DNA from: an uncultured Collinsella sp.
Lineage (GTDB): Bacteria; Actinomycetota; Coriobacteriia; Coriobacteriales; Coriobacteriaceae
Length of the DNA: 55,748 nt
NCBI GenBank assembly: GCA_900542235.1
Contig: UQNB01000002.1
Location: 1 to 55,748, forward strand
Direction: 5' to 3'
This document shows, piece by piece, positions 8,067-16,277 of the stretch. Under the pieces are notes generated by a model. The model was not told where the DNA came from. It did no database searches and saw nothing but the letters and a program-made list of their open reading frames with translations. Made by a program: the position numbers and the translations under genes. The stretch's first letter is position 1; every line of letters begins with the position of its first letter.

Positions 8067-8123
8067 TAAGTCTAAAACGGACTTAGGGGCATTCAACAAG
8101 TCCTTAAGCCCGCATTAGCTTAA
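8067..8123. promoter_or_regulatory. Two inverted repeats upstream of the GntR gene
   Basis: TAAGTC-N7-GACTTA (8067-8085) and TTAAGC-N8-GCTTAA (8104-8123) lie 20-80 bases upstream of the regulator's start, in an AT-richer stretch that also has to hold its promoter. They may be autoregulatory sites; their sequence differs from the palindrome at 7127. Confidence 0.4.
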
Positions 8124-8196
8124 AGTATGCTAGGTGTCGCACCAAAATGTTGGCTATTTACTCATCAGACCCGAAAAACGCGCAACTACCGCGCTC

Positions 8197-8856
8197 CTAA
8201 GAAAGCGTGAGCAGCTCCGGCAGCTGGTCGATGATCTTGTCCGCGGCATCCTGGCTAAAGCCGAAGCGCTCCTCGCGCTTGGCAATGACTGTCAGGCCGG
8301 CTCGCTTGCCGGCAGTGATGCCAGGCACCGAATCCTCAACGCAGCAGCAGCGGTCCGCGGGCAGCCCCAGCAAGTCCAGCGCATGCAAGTAGATATCGGG
8401 CTCGGGTTTGCTCTCCTTAAACTGCTCGCCGCTCACCACATACTCAAAGGCATCAGACAGCCCGCATGCGTTGAGCACTTCCTCGATGCTATCCACGGGA
8501 GACGAGCTGGCAAGCGCCACGCGAACGCCACGGCGCGGCAGCTCTCGAATCGTATCCACGGCGCCTGGGTTAATCAAAGTCTGATAGTCGCGCGGACGCG
8601 TATGCGCCCACTCGTCCCAACGGGCCAACGCTTCTTCGCCAGTGAAATGCCCCTTACCGGCACGCTCAAACCAATCGACCAGCATATGCAGGAAGAACTG
8701 ATGCGAGGTACCGACCTGCCCATTCAACTCCTCTTGAGTCAGGTTCAACCCAAGCTCTTTGGCAAACGCGGCAGTCTCGCCCAGGTAGTAATACTCGGTA
8801 TCGACAATGACACCGTCCATGTCAAAGATAACGGCGTCGAACGGAAATGCAGACAC
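8197..8856 (-). CDS. HAD-superfamily phosphatase, beta-phosphoglucomutase-like
   Basis: 219 residues. Motif I FDMDGVIVDTE near the N-terminus, motif II VALASSSP (~110), then the Lys of FKESKPEPDIY (~150) and motif IV VEDSVPGI (~171) give a complete HAD IA active site with a helical cap domain. Family members dephosphorylate sugar phosphates or isomerise beta-glucose 1-phosphate. GTG 8856 is chosen because of the GGGAGGG site 5 bases upstream; the open frame extends further but has no other good site and would run over a terminator stem. Substrate unknown. Confidence 0.82.
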   Translation of the reverse strand: MSAFPFDAVIFDMDGVIVDTEYYYLGETAAFAKELGLNLTQEELNGQVGTSHQFFLHMLVDWFERAGKGHFTGEEALARWDEWAHTRPRDYQTLINPGAVDTIRELPRRGVRVALASSSPVDSIEEVLNACGLSDAFEYVVSGEQFKESKPEPDIYLHALDLLGLPADRCCCVEDSVPGITAGKRAGLTVIAKREERFGFSQDAADKIIDQLPELLTLS

Positions 8857-8875
8857 GGCACCCTCCCTAACAAAA

Positions 8876-8897
8876 GGGCGCCTGTAAGCAGGCGCCC
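8876..8897 (-). terminator. Terminator of the Cof-type phosphatase gene
   Basis: GGGCGCCTG pairs with CAGGCGCCC around a 4-base loop, followed on the minus strand by CCCTTTTG. It separates the two HAD genes. Confidence 0.82.
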
Positions 8898-8919
8898 GAA
8901 CCATGCATTATCGGCGATT

Positions 8920-9762
8920 CTAACCCAGCAGCTTATCCAGCGCCACCGCAATACCGTCTTCGTTGTTATTGGCGGTCACCATCTGGGCCACAGCCTTAAC
9001 CTCATCGACGGCGTTGCCCATGGCAACACCGGTGCCGGCCCACTCAATCATGGACTTGTCGTTCTGGCCGTCGCCAAACGATACGACCTCACTGGCATCG
9101 ATGCCGAGCTTGGGCAGGGCACCCTCGAGCGCACGGGCCTTGTCGATACCGGGCGCCGTGTACTCAAAGTACCAGTCAGCCGTAAACATGCCCGAAAGCG
9201 TCTGGGTAAAGGGCGCATACATTTCCGCGTAATGCGCCTGCAGGTAGGTCGGATCGCCCGCCGTCAGCAGCTTGTCCACGGGATAAGCATCAACGACCTC
9301 ATGCAGGCTTTCCACCTCGCGGATCTTAAGATCGCACGCATCGCGCTCATACTTGACGATGTTTTTCTGAGAGCCGTCAGGCAGCGTGATCATGCAATGG
9401 TACGAGTCCTCGACGTGCAAATCGCGACCGAGCGAAATCATAGGGATCACGTCAAAATTGCGCAGATGATCAATCAGACGGTGCAGCTCGTCAGCCGGCA
9501 TGGCTTGGTCAAAAAGGACCTCATCGGTCTGAGCGTCGACCACATGCGCGCCATTAAAGGCAACTAACAGACCGTCATGGTTTTGAAGGTCGAGCTCCTG
9601 CGCCAAGGCGTGAAGACCCCAGGCGGGACGACCCGAAGCCAAGATGAGCTTAATACCCGATTCCTGCGCCGCGAGCAGCTTCTCGCGCGTACGCGGGCTG
9701 ATCACTTTCTGATCGTTGGTGAGCGTACCGTCGATATCCATCGCGATGGCTTTGATTGCCAT
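8920..9762 (-). CDS. Cof-type HAD phosphatase (HAD IIB)
   Basis: 280 residues. Motif I is MDIDGTLTND, motif II LILASGRP, the cap domain follows, and motif III/IV is SFGDGQNDKSMIEWAG, followed by GNAVDEVKAVAQMVTANNNEDGIA typical of Cof proteins. These cytoplasmic phosphatases act on sugar phosphates, flavin precursors or pyridoxal phosphate. ATG 9762 has a GGGAGG site; an earlier in-frame start at 9813 adds a non-conserved tail. Monocistronic, with a terminator just after the stop. Confidence 0.85.
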   Translation of the reverse strand: MAIKAIAMDIDGTLTNDQKVISPRTREKLLAAQESGIKLILASGRPAWGLHALAQELDLQNHDGLLVAFNGAHVVDAQTDEVLFDQAMPADELHRLIDHLRNFDVIPMISLGRDLHVEDSYHCMITLPDGSQKNIVKYERDACDLKIREVESLHEVVDAYPVDKLLTAGDPTYLQAHYAEMYAPFTQTLSGMFTADWYFEYTAPGIDKARALEGALPKLGIDASEVVSFGDGQNDKSMIEWAGTGVAMGNAVDEVKAVAQMVTANNNEDGIAVALDKLLG

Positions 9763-9911
9763 ATATGCCTCCCTGTCATTGAACAACCTTGTCTGAGCCA
9801 TCATACAGAACACCCATCGCGACTCCGTTTACAACGGGCAAAAAGTCATATTGTCTCGAACATGAACGGCGTGTGGTCGTGAAGCTTTATCGCTCAGGTC
9901 AAATACGTCTG

Positions 9912-10586
9912 CTAGCGACGCTCATCCGTCGGTGCGCCCTCGACGATCGCGATGCCCGCCGATGCGCCTAACGCGCTGGCGCCGGCCTCGATGAATGCGC
10001 AAGCCTCTTCGTAATTATGGATACCGCCCGCCGCCTTGATTGCCACGGCATCGCCGAGCACCTCGTGCATCAGCCGCACGTCCTCGAGCTTAGCACCGCC
10101 AAAGCTTCTGCCGGTCGATGTCTTAAGGAATCCCGGCTTGGCCTCCAGCGCGATCTCGCATACACGGCGCTTGGCGGCGTCGTCGCCGTCCAGCTTGCAC
10201 ATCTCGGCGATTACCTTGTCAGTGATGCCATGCGCGCGACAAAAATCAGCAATGGTAGTCATCTCGCGCTCGATGGCATCAAAATCGCGGTTCTCGATCG
10301 ACCCCTGATTCAAAACGTAGTCAATCTCGGTAAAGCCACACGCAGCGTATTCCTCAAACCTCGCAAGCTTCTCCTCAAGCGTCATAGTGCCCTGGGGAAA
10401 GTCGATGGCGCCGGCAAGGATGATGTCAGAGCCCTCGAGCATGGCGCGGCCCGTCTCGTACTCCTGAAGGTTCGCGAATACGCAGCGAAAGTTGTACTTT
10501 AACGCCTTCTCGACATACTGCTCAAACGTGTCCTCGGGGGCATCGATATAGTCGATGTATTTATTGATGGGTTTGGCAAGTGTCAT
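9912..10586 (-). CDS. deoC: Deoxyribose-phosphate aldolase
   Basis: 224 residues. GFLKTSTGRSFGGAKLEDVRLM (~150) contains the Schiff-base lysine and AIKAAGGIHNYEEA (~184) the second conserved lysine of the DeoC/FbaB aldolase barrel. The enzyme splits 2-deoxyribose 5-phosphate into acetaldehyde and glyceraldehyde 3-phosphate in nucleoside salvage. It stands alone, without deoA/deoD/deoB nearby. A 20-base palindrome lies 120 bases upstream. Confidence in the family is high; some relatives use other deoxy-sugar phosphates. Confidence 0.86.
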   Translation of the reverse strand: MTLAKPINKYIDYIDAPEDTFEQYVEKALKYNFRCVFANLQEYETGRAMLEGSDIILAGAIDFPQGTMTLEEKLARFEEYAACGFTEIDYVLNQGSIENRDFDAIEREMTTIADFCRAHGITDKVIAEMCKLDGDDAAKRRVCEIALEAKPGFLKTSTGRSFGGAKLEDVRLMHEVLGDAVAIKAAGGIHNYEEACAFIEAGASALGASAGIAIVEGAPTDERR

Positions 10587-11342
10587 GCTGGGCCTCCTTG
10601 TTCAGGACTGACAACCGATTCGTGGTTTCACGCGAAATACCACGTTCAATGTACGCCCGACATACAAGGACAGCGTCCGCATTCCGACAAGTGGTATGAA
10701 ATTAGCTGTAAACGTATATTTACAGACAGCGAATGGCACCGCACGCGGATGCCGACAGCAAGACATCCCCCCTCAATACACCCTCATGCCCCTTTACTGT
10801 TTGCGGCCAGAAATGATGAGCTGCACAACGTCGTTAGCGGTCGAATTCGACCTCTGACGACGTCACGCGACTCATCGTATCCGACCGACAACAGAAAAGG
10901 GGCACGTTCGCATAGCGTGGCGCGTGACGGTTGCAAAACCACCCCATTTGAAACAAACGCAAAAAAGTACTTGCAAAGACGCGTTCCGACATATAAGTTG
11001 ATAAAAGACCGCCGTTGCGGTTTTAAGTAGATCGAGCATATGAAATTTCAGTTTTTAGCGTGTAAGAGAAAGAAGATCGGCAAAGTACAACCCCAAACGC
11101 AATGACAACTTAATGAGGTAACTGCCACATGTGAGGCACCCAGGGCATTGCTGTCTCGATTTTGAGCACGATGCCTTCCGCCTTGCATGGGCCGTTCCAT
11201 CCCGCCCCTGCAGCAACTGCCTCACGGGCTCATTGAAAACCGCATAGCACCCCAACGTCAGCACATCACCCACGGCAAGCACATCACTCACGACAACCAA
11301 CACATCAACAAACAGCACGAACATCAACCGATTGGAGAAGCT
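10587..11342. other. 756-base intergenic region between deoC and the ClpP-VirD4 locus
   Basis: I see no convincing gene here; a short plus-strand frame (10749-11030) has no ribosome site or protein-like composition. Contents: a palindrome at 10706-10725, a promoter-like TTGCAA...TATAAG around 10971-10997 followed by a small ACCGC/GCGGT hairpin with TTTT, and from about 11255 to 11340 a leader very poor in G that repeats GCACATCACxCACG twice (11262-11296). The leader runs straight into the ribosome site of the next gene. Confidence 0.6.
10706..10725. promoter_or_regulatory. Palindromic operator candidate upstream of deoC
   Basis: CTGTAAA-N6-TTTACAG is a perfect 7-base inverted repeat with the centre CGTATA. 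It lies about 120 bases upstream of deoC and is in an otherwise unstructured stretch. The binding protein is unknown. Confidence 0.4.
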
Positions 11343-12374
11343 ATGACAAACCACCGCGCTGAAGACGGCGATAAGAAAAGCATTCTGGATGCCCGCATTG
11401 AGCGAGCATATGCAAACGAATATGACGCCGCCTTTGCCGCCGCGACCATCAAGAACTACGCGTCGCTACCGCTCGCGACGATCTTGGCCGACCACCCTCA
11501 ACTGCTGAAGCGCTGTACAAAGATCATGGGCGACCCCGACATTCGCAAGCTGACAGACCCCTATGCCCCAAAACGCGACAACGATTCGTACGTTCTTACC
11601 GTAGGCTGCCTAGCCCATATGCTTACGGCGCTCGACACGAAACTCAAGCTCGAATGGGAACCCGACGAGCGTCATGAACTCGAAAGCAAGCGGAACACCC
11701 TGCGCACCGCACTGTTCCTTCCGTTGGACGGCCTCAAGCGCTGCAACGTCGAGCTCAATACACAGGCGCGGCAAAAGCCCGGGACCACAGGGCAGAAAAC
11801 TCCAAGACCCCATGCGGCCATCGTCGACCGCAACCGATATAACCGCATGACCGCGCATTTTTCTGCCGAGGGAGCAGCCATAAGGACGCTGATCGACCTG
11901 CTGTGCCTCCCGAGCATCAACGAGCTATTTGAGGGCTATCTCGCCCTTGTTCCCGCGACGGCACCCAAGTCGGTAGCAAAGATCATCGAGACCTGCAGAC
12001 GCCAGTTTGAGCGCCATCGCAATGGCAGCGAGATGAACGCCAGCATCGCGCAGTACTACGCGGCTCATTACAAAAATGACGGATGTGCCCCTGTCGAGCA
12101 TCAGCTGCGGCTCGCCCCCCACCCACCCCCCCCCACCGAGTATCTCCTACACCACGCCCGCCGCAACGCTCTATCGCTTTGGAGCCCTTGGCGCTTGCGA
12201 GCCGCACGAACAGGCAGCCTGCCCCACAACCGAGCTCGATCTCAGGCTCGGACGAACCCTGTAGCCCGCCAGCCCCTCCGCGGGCAACAATCCTATTCCA
12301 CAACACAACCAACAGAAAGGAGTCCTCATGGACACCAATCATTCCCCCATCATCAGCCCCCTCACCATGCGTGA
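11343..12374 (+). CDS. Unknown protein, first gene of the ClpP-VirD4 locus (possible C-tract frameshift)
   Basis: ATG 11343 has a GGAGAAG site. About 260 residues look like a genuine soluble, charged, helical protein (ARIERAYANEYDAAF, YVLTVGCLAHMLTALDTKLKLEW, CRRQFERHRNGSEMNASIAQYYA) with no domain I recognise. Past a run of nine C (12126-12134) the frame turns Arg/Ser/His rich and overlaps the start of the protease gene. The +1 frame instead reads SISYTTPAATLYRFGALGACEPHEQ and stops at 12264, leaving room for the next ribosome site. The real C-terminus is therefore probably in that frame; either the genome lost or gained a C, or the tract is slippery. Adjacent genes suggest a shared function with the protease and ATPase. 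Confidence 0.65.
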   Translation: MTNHRAEDGDKKSILDARIERAYANEYDAAFAAATIKNYASLPLATILADHPQLLKRCTKIMGDPDIRKLTDPYAPKRDNDSYVLTVGCLAHMLTALDTKLKLEWEPDERHELESKRNTLRTALFLPLDGLKRCNVELNTQARQKPGTTGQKTPRPHAAIVDRNRYNRMTAHFSAEGAAIRTLIDLLCLPSINELFEGYLALVPATAPKSVAKIIETCRRQFERHRNGSEMNASIAQYYAAHYKNDGCAPVEHQLRLAPHPPPPTEYLLHHARRNALSLWSPWRLRAARTGSLPHNRARSQARTNPVARQPLRGQQSYSTTQPTERSPHGHQSFPHHQPPHHA

Positions 12375-12945
12375 ATCCGCCCGAGGCATCACGCTCACCA
12401 GCATTTACGATGAGATACTCGCCCGTCGCGAGCTCTCCGTCATGGGAAACATCGAAACCCCGATGGCCCACGACCTATGCCAGCAGATCCGCCTGCTCGA
12501 TGCCACCGACTCCAGCCGCCCCATCACCATATTTGTCGCCAGCGCCGGCGGAAGCGTGCGATCGGGCCTTGCGATCTATGACGCCATGCGCCTCGCATCG
12601 TGCCCCATCCGCACCGTCTGCCTGGAATTCGCCGCGTCCATGGGCGCCGTGATCTTTATGGGCGGCGACGATCGCCGTATGGCGCCCCATGCAGAGCTCA
12701 TGATTCACGACCCGCTGATCCCCCAGGGGGCAGGCGGCTCGGCACTTGCGCTGCAGGAAACCAGCCGGCGTCTCATGCAGACCCGCAAGACCCTCACGCA
12801 AATCCTCTCGGACCGCAGCGGCCTCACGCCCAAGCGCATCCAGTCCCTCACTGCAAAAGACACCTACCTTTCGGCCGAGCGCGCCGTCGAGCTCGGCTTT
12901 GCCCACGAAATCCTCTCGACCACCAAGGAGGTCGCCCATGTCTAA
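12328..12945 (+). CDS. ClpP-family serine protease
   Basis: 205 residues. The ClpP/crotonase fold is recognisable by FVASAGGSVRSGLAIYDAM and a complete catalytic triad: Ser104 in FAASMGAV, His127 in ELMIHDPL, Asp178 in TAKDTYLSA. It is clearly diverged from housekeeping ClpP, with an N-terminal extension of about 15 residues. It is not beside clpX, clpA or tig. The site AGAAAGGAG precedes ATG 12328. Its last 8 bases overlap the start of the VirD4-like ATPase gene, so the two are translationally coupled. The ATPase may feed substrates to the protease, or the protease may process a partner; neither can be decided from sequence. Phage prohead proteases share the fold but no phage genes are nearby. 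Confidence 0.83.
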   Translation: MDTNHSPIISPLTMRESARGITLTSIYDEILARRELSVMGNIETPMAHDLCQQIRLLDATDSSRPITIFVASAGGSVRSGLAIYDAMRLASCPIRTVCLEFAASMGAVIFMGGDDRRMAPHAELMIHDPLIPQGAGGSALALQETSRRLMQTRKTLTQILSDRSGLTPKRIQSLTAKDTYLSAERAVELGFAHEILSTTKEVAHV

Positions 12946-14242
12946 CCTCGCCAGCCGTCTCGCCGCATCTGAGTCCGCATCGTCCACCATCCTCGCCAAG
13001 GATCGAACGCTTTCCTGCGACACCCGCCAAACGGGACTCAACAACAATGCACTTGTGATCGGCCCCTCGGGAGCCGGCAAGACCCGAAACGTCCTCAAGC
13101 CCAACCTGCTGCAAATGAACGCAAGCTACATCGTGCTCGACACCAAAGGCACGCTCTGTCGCGAAGTGGGACCCGTGCTGGCAGCCCACGGTTACCGCGT
13201 GCAATGTCTCAACTTCGCCGACCTCAACACCGTCCCGGCCCTTGCGCCCGGCATCGAGCGCTGCGGCTACAACCCCCTGAGGCACATTCACCGCAAGGCG
13301 GACGGCAGGCCCAACCAGCAGGACATCCTCTCGGTGGCAAAGGCCATCTGCCCCATCGAGGACAACAACCAGCCTTTTTGGGATCATGCGGCGGCAAACC
13401 TGCTGTCGTGTCTTATCGCCTACGTCACCGAACAGCTACCCGCCGACGAGCAGACGATCAGCTCGGTCATCAAGCTGATCGAGCACCTGCAGGACGGTGC
13501 CACAGGTCGATTGTTTGACGACCTGATCACGACCGACCCCCAAAGCTATGCCCTCTCGCTATGGCGGCGCTACGCCATTACGCAAAATGCCGAGCGCATG
13601 CACGCGAGCATCGTCGGCATCCTTGCCGAAAAGGTCATGTGTCTGGGATTCGACGGTGCGGCACAGCTCTATCGTGAGTGCCATCAGGTGGACTTCGCTT
13701 CCATGGGACACACCCCCTGCGCCCTGTTTGTAACCGTGAGCGATATTGACCGCAATCTCGATCCGCTGACCGGCCTCTTTATTTCGCAGGCGTTTATGGG
13801 CCTCATTCGTGAGGCCGATAGGCAGCCCGACGGCAGCCTGCCCGTGCCCGTGCGCTTTATGCTCGATGACTTCGCAAATCTGCAGATCCCCCAGATCGAC
13901 AACGTGCTCTCGATTATCCGAAGCCGCAACATCTGGGCAACGCTGCTGCTGCAGTCGACCAACCAGCTCGATGCGCTCTATGGCGAGGCACGCGCACGCT
14001 CCATCATGGGCAACTGCGACACGCATCTGGTGCTGGCGTTCCAGGATCCCGAGAGCGCCCGGGTGTTTTCCGACCGCGCCGACGCGCTGCCCAGCACGCT
14101 CATGGCGACGCCGATCGATCGCTCGTGGCTCTTTGTGCGCGGCTGCACTCCCGAACAGGTCGAGCGCTTTAGGCTCGAAGACCATCCGCTCTACGGGGAG
14201 CTGCCCGAGGCGCAGCGAGGCCATGCGGAGGCCGAGCTCTAG
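12938..14242 (+). CDS. Soluble VirD4/TraG-like ATPase (type IV coupling protein family)
   Basis: 434 residues. Walker A GPSGAGKTR at 42-50, preceded by TRQTGLNNNALVI and followed by KPNLLQMNASYIVLDTKGTL, is the pattern of Firmicute-type VirD4 coupling proteins. Walker B is RFMLDDFANLQIPQ (~308) with Asp in place of the usual Glu. LLLQSTNQLDALYG and MGNCDTHLVLAFQD are the downstream family motifs. Typical coupling proteins have N-terminal membrane helices and are longer; both features are missing. No relaxase, VirB4 or VirB6 gene is in the window. ATG 12938 lies inside the end of the protease gene with an AAGGAGG site. Either a remnant of a conjugative element or an ATPase recruited to another job with the protease. 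Confidence 0.83.
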   Translation: MSNLASRLAASESASSTILAKDRTLSCDTRQTGLNNNALVIGPSGAGKTRNVLKPNLLQMNASYIVLDTKGTLCREVGPVLAAHGYRVQCLNFADLNTVPALAPGIERCGYNPLRHIHRKADGRPNQQDILSVAKAICPIEDNNQPFWDHAAANLLSCLIAYVTEQLPADEQTISSVIKLIEHLQDGATGRLFDDLITTDPQSYALSLWRRYAITQNAERMHASIVGILAEKVMCLGFDGAAQLYRECHQVDFASMGHTPCALFVTVSDIDRNLDPLTGLFISQAFMGLIREADRQPDGSLPVPVRFMLDDFANLQIPQIDNVLSIIRSRNIWATLLLQSTNQLDALYGEARARSIMGNCDTHLVLAFQDPESARVFSDRADALPSTLMATPIDRSWLFVRGCTPEQVERFRLEDHPLYGELPEAQRGHAEAEL

Positions 14243-14320
14243 ACGCAGGGCCCTCGCAGCACGCGACGCTCCGGCGAAGATCCTTAAAGGCCGTGCGCCC
14301 CGGGGCCACGGCAAAGCAAA

Positions 14321-14353
14321 GGGGCCCGCATCCGATGGGATACGGGCCCCTGA
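14321..14353. terminator. Terminator between the ATPase gene and pgi
   Basis: GGGGCCCG and CGGGCCCC pair, extended by ATCC/GGAT, around a 3-4 base loop. It lies between two convergent genes and would serve both. Confidence 0.78.
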
Positions 14354-14383
14354 CTATAAGGCGCGATGCGTTAACAGCAGCGA

Positions 14384-16078
14384 CTACTTGCGGTGAGCGC
14401 GGTAGAACTCGATGAGCGCCTGGGTCGAAGCGTCCTGCTCGGCCTTGGCGGCGTCGTCATGGAAGGCTGGAGTGATCTGCTTGGCAAGCTGCTTGCCCAG
14501 CTCGACGCCCCACTGGTCGTAGGAGTCGATGCCCCAGACCGTGCCCTCGACAAACGTGATGTGCTCATACAGGGCGATGAGCTCGCCGAGTGCAAGCGGG
14601 GTCAGCGTGTCGCCGAAGATCGAGGTCGTCGGGCGATTGCCCTCAAAGCAGCGGGCCGGGACGATCTGCTCGGGCGTGCCCTCGGCACGAACCTCGTCGG
14701 CCGTCTTGCCAAAGGCGAGCGCCTTGGTCTGGGCCAAGAAGTTGCCCAGGAACAGCTCGTGCACGTCCTGGCCGCTGTCGGTCGCAGGGTTGGCGGTATT
14801 GGCGAAGGCAATGAAATCGGCCGGAACCACCACGGTGCCCTGGTGCAGCAGCTGGTAGAAGGCATGCTGGCCGTTGGTACCGGGCTCGCCCCAGAAGATC
14901 TCACCGGTGTCGGAGGTCACGGCGCTGCCGTCCCAGCGGACATGCTTGCCGTTGGACTCCATGGTGAGCTGCTGCAGGTAGGCCGGGAAACGGTGCAGGT
15001 ACTGGCAGTACGGAAGCACGGCGTGGCTCTTGGAACCGAAGAAGTTGACGTACCAGACGTTGAGCAGGCCCATCAGCGCGACGGCGTTGTTCTCGAGCGG
15101 CGTGTTGCAGAAGTACTCGTCGATGGCATGGAAGCCCTCGAGGAACCGCTGGAAGCGCTCGGGGCCGAGCACGACGATCAGCGACAGACCCACGGCGGAG
15201 TCGACGGAGTAGCGGCCGCCGACCCAGTTCCAGAAACCAAAAGCGTTAGCGGGGTCGATGCCGAAGGCCTCGACCTTCTCGAGCGCGGTGGAAACGGCGA
15301 CGAAGTGCTTTGCCACGGCCTCGGCGTTCTGCTCATCGGAGCCGTCGATGGCGCCCTGAGCCTTGAGCTGCTCGAGCATCCAGGTCTTGACCTCGCGAGC
15401 GTTGGTGAGGGTCTCGAGCGTGGTGAAGGTCTTGGAGACGATGATCACGAGCGTGGTCTCGGGATCCAAGCCCTTGAGCTTCTCGGCCTGGTCGTTGGGG
15501 TCGATGTTGGAGATATAGCGGCAGTCGATACCGGCGTCGGCATAGGGGCGCAGGGCCTCGTAAGCCATGACCGGGCCCAAGTCGGAGCCGCCGATGCCGA
15601 TGGACACCAGGTGCTCGATCTTTTTGCCGGTAACGCCCTTCCACTCACCGGAGCGCACGCGCTCGGCAAAGGCGTACATGCGGTCGAGAACCTCGTGCAC
15701 GTCGGCGACGACGTCCTGGCCGTCGACGATGAGCTGGCCCTTCTCGGTTGCCGGGCGGCGCAGCGCGGTGTGCAGGACGGCGCGGTCCTCGGTGGTGTTG
15801 ATGTGCTCGCCGGAGAACATGGCGTCGCGGCGCTCCTCGAGCTTCACCTCGCGGGCAAGATCGCACAGCAGCTTGACGGTCTCATCAGTCACCAGGTTCT
15901 TGGACAGGTCGAAGTGCAGGTCACCGGCGTCAAAGCTCAGCTTGTTCACGCGCTCGGCATCGGCGGCGAACCAGGCCTTGAGGTCGATACCCTCGGCCTC
16001 GAGCTTCTCCTGATGGGCCTCGAGCGCCTTCCAAGCGGCAGTCGACGTAGCATCGATAGGTGCGGCAACAGTTGCCAT
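14384..16078 (-). CDS. pgi: Glucose-6-phosphate isomerase
   Basis: 564 residues, usual length of the long bacterial form. Signatures: SIGIGGSDLGP (~150), SKTFTTLETLTN (~210), GGRYSVDSAVGLS (~280), and the Glu and His region DEYFCNTPLENN ... ESNGKHVRWDG. It interconverts glucose 6-phosphate and fructose 6-phosphate and so takes the glucose 6-phosphate released by the frl-like pathway into glycolysis. ATG 16078 has a perfect AGGAGG site. Monocistronic, between terminators. Confidence 0.95.
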   Translation of the reverse strand: MATVAAPIDATSTAAWKALEAHQEKLEAEGIDLKAWFAADAERVNKLSFDAGDLHFDLSKNLVTDETVKLLCDLAREVKLEERRDAMFSGEHINTTEDRAVLHTALRRPATEKGQLIVDGQDVVADVHEVLDRMYAFAERVRSGEWKGVTGKKIEHLVSIGIGGSDLGPVMAYEALRPYADAGIDCRYISNIDPNDQAEKLKGLDPETTLVIIVSKTFTTLETLTNAREVKTWMLEQLKAQGAIDGSDEQNAEAVAKHFVAVSTALEKVEAFGIDPANAFGFWNWVGGRYSVDSAVGLSLIVVLGPERFQRFLEGFHAIDEYFCNTPLENNAVALMGLLNVWYVNFFGSKSHAVLPYCQYLHRFPAYLQQLTMESNGKHVRWDGSAVTSDTGEIFWGEPGTNGQHAFYQLLHQGTVVVPADFIAFANTANPATDSGQDVHELFLGNFLAQTKALAFGKTADEVRAEGTPEQIVPARCFEGNRPTTSIFGDTLTPLALGELIALYEHITFVEGTVWGIDSYDQWGVELGKQLAKQITPAFHDDAAKAEQDASTQALIEFYRAHRK

Positions 16079-16207
16079 AGAGTCCTCCTCAGCATACGGG
16101 CGCACGCCTCCATGCGCCCGGACATTCAGATGCCACTATTCTAGCGCAGGTCAAGACTATAATCAGCGAGCGTTGCCAATCGGCCCCCAAACGGCAACCG
16201 ACCAAAA

Positions 16208-16276
16208 AGGGACAGGTTTAATTTGGCAGGTCAAACGCTTTACCAATCAAAAATAACCTATCCCTTTATGCCAAAT
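16208..16276. repeat. Intergenic imperfect palindrome after the ADH-like gene
   Basis: AGGGACAGGTT (16208-16218) pairs with AACCTATCCCT (16255-16265), and ATTTGGCA (16221-16228) with TGCCAAAT (16269-16276), giving two interleaved possible stems. It lies immediately after the stop codon of the minus-strand gene. A related phrase (CAGTCCCTTTTTGACAGGTTT) occurs at 16947-16967 upstream of the polymerase gene, hinting at a dispersed repeat. Confidence 0.5.
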
Positions 16277-16277
16277 A

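Noticed and set aside
10749..11030. 93-codon plus-strand frame upstream of the ClpP-VirD4 locus
   Set aside because: No ribosome site, low-complexity Arg/Pro-rich product and overlap with promoter-like elements.
10971..11030. Remnant of an rRNA operon promoter
   Set aside because: The TTGCAA...TATAAG site is promoter-like, but no rRNA or processing sequence follows, so the idea is not supported.
12328..12945. Housekeeping ClpP or phage prohead protease
   Set aside because: Sequence is too diverged for housekeeping ClpP, no clpX or tig is adjacent, and no phage portal, capsid or terminase genes are nearby.
14393..16144. 583-codon open frame on the plus strand opposite pgi
   Set aside because: Antisense shadow of a clearly recognised enzyme in GC-rich DNA; composition is Val/Leu/Gly/His rich with no family motif and no ribosome site.
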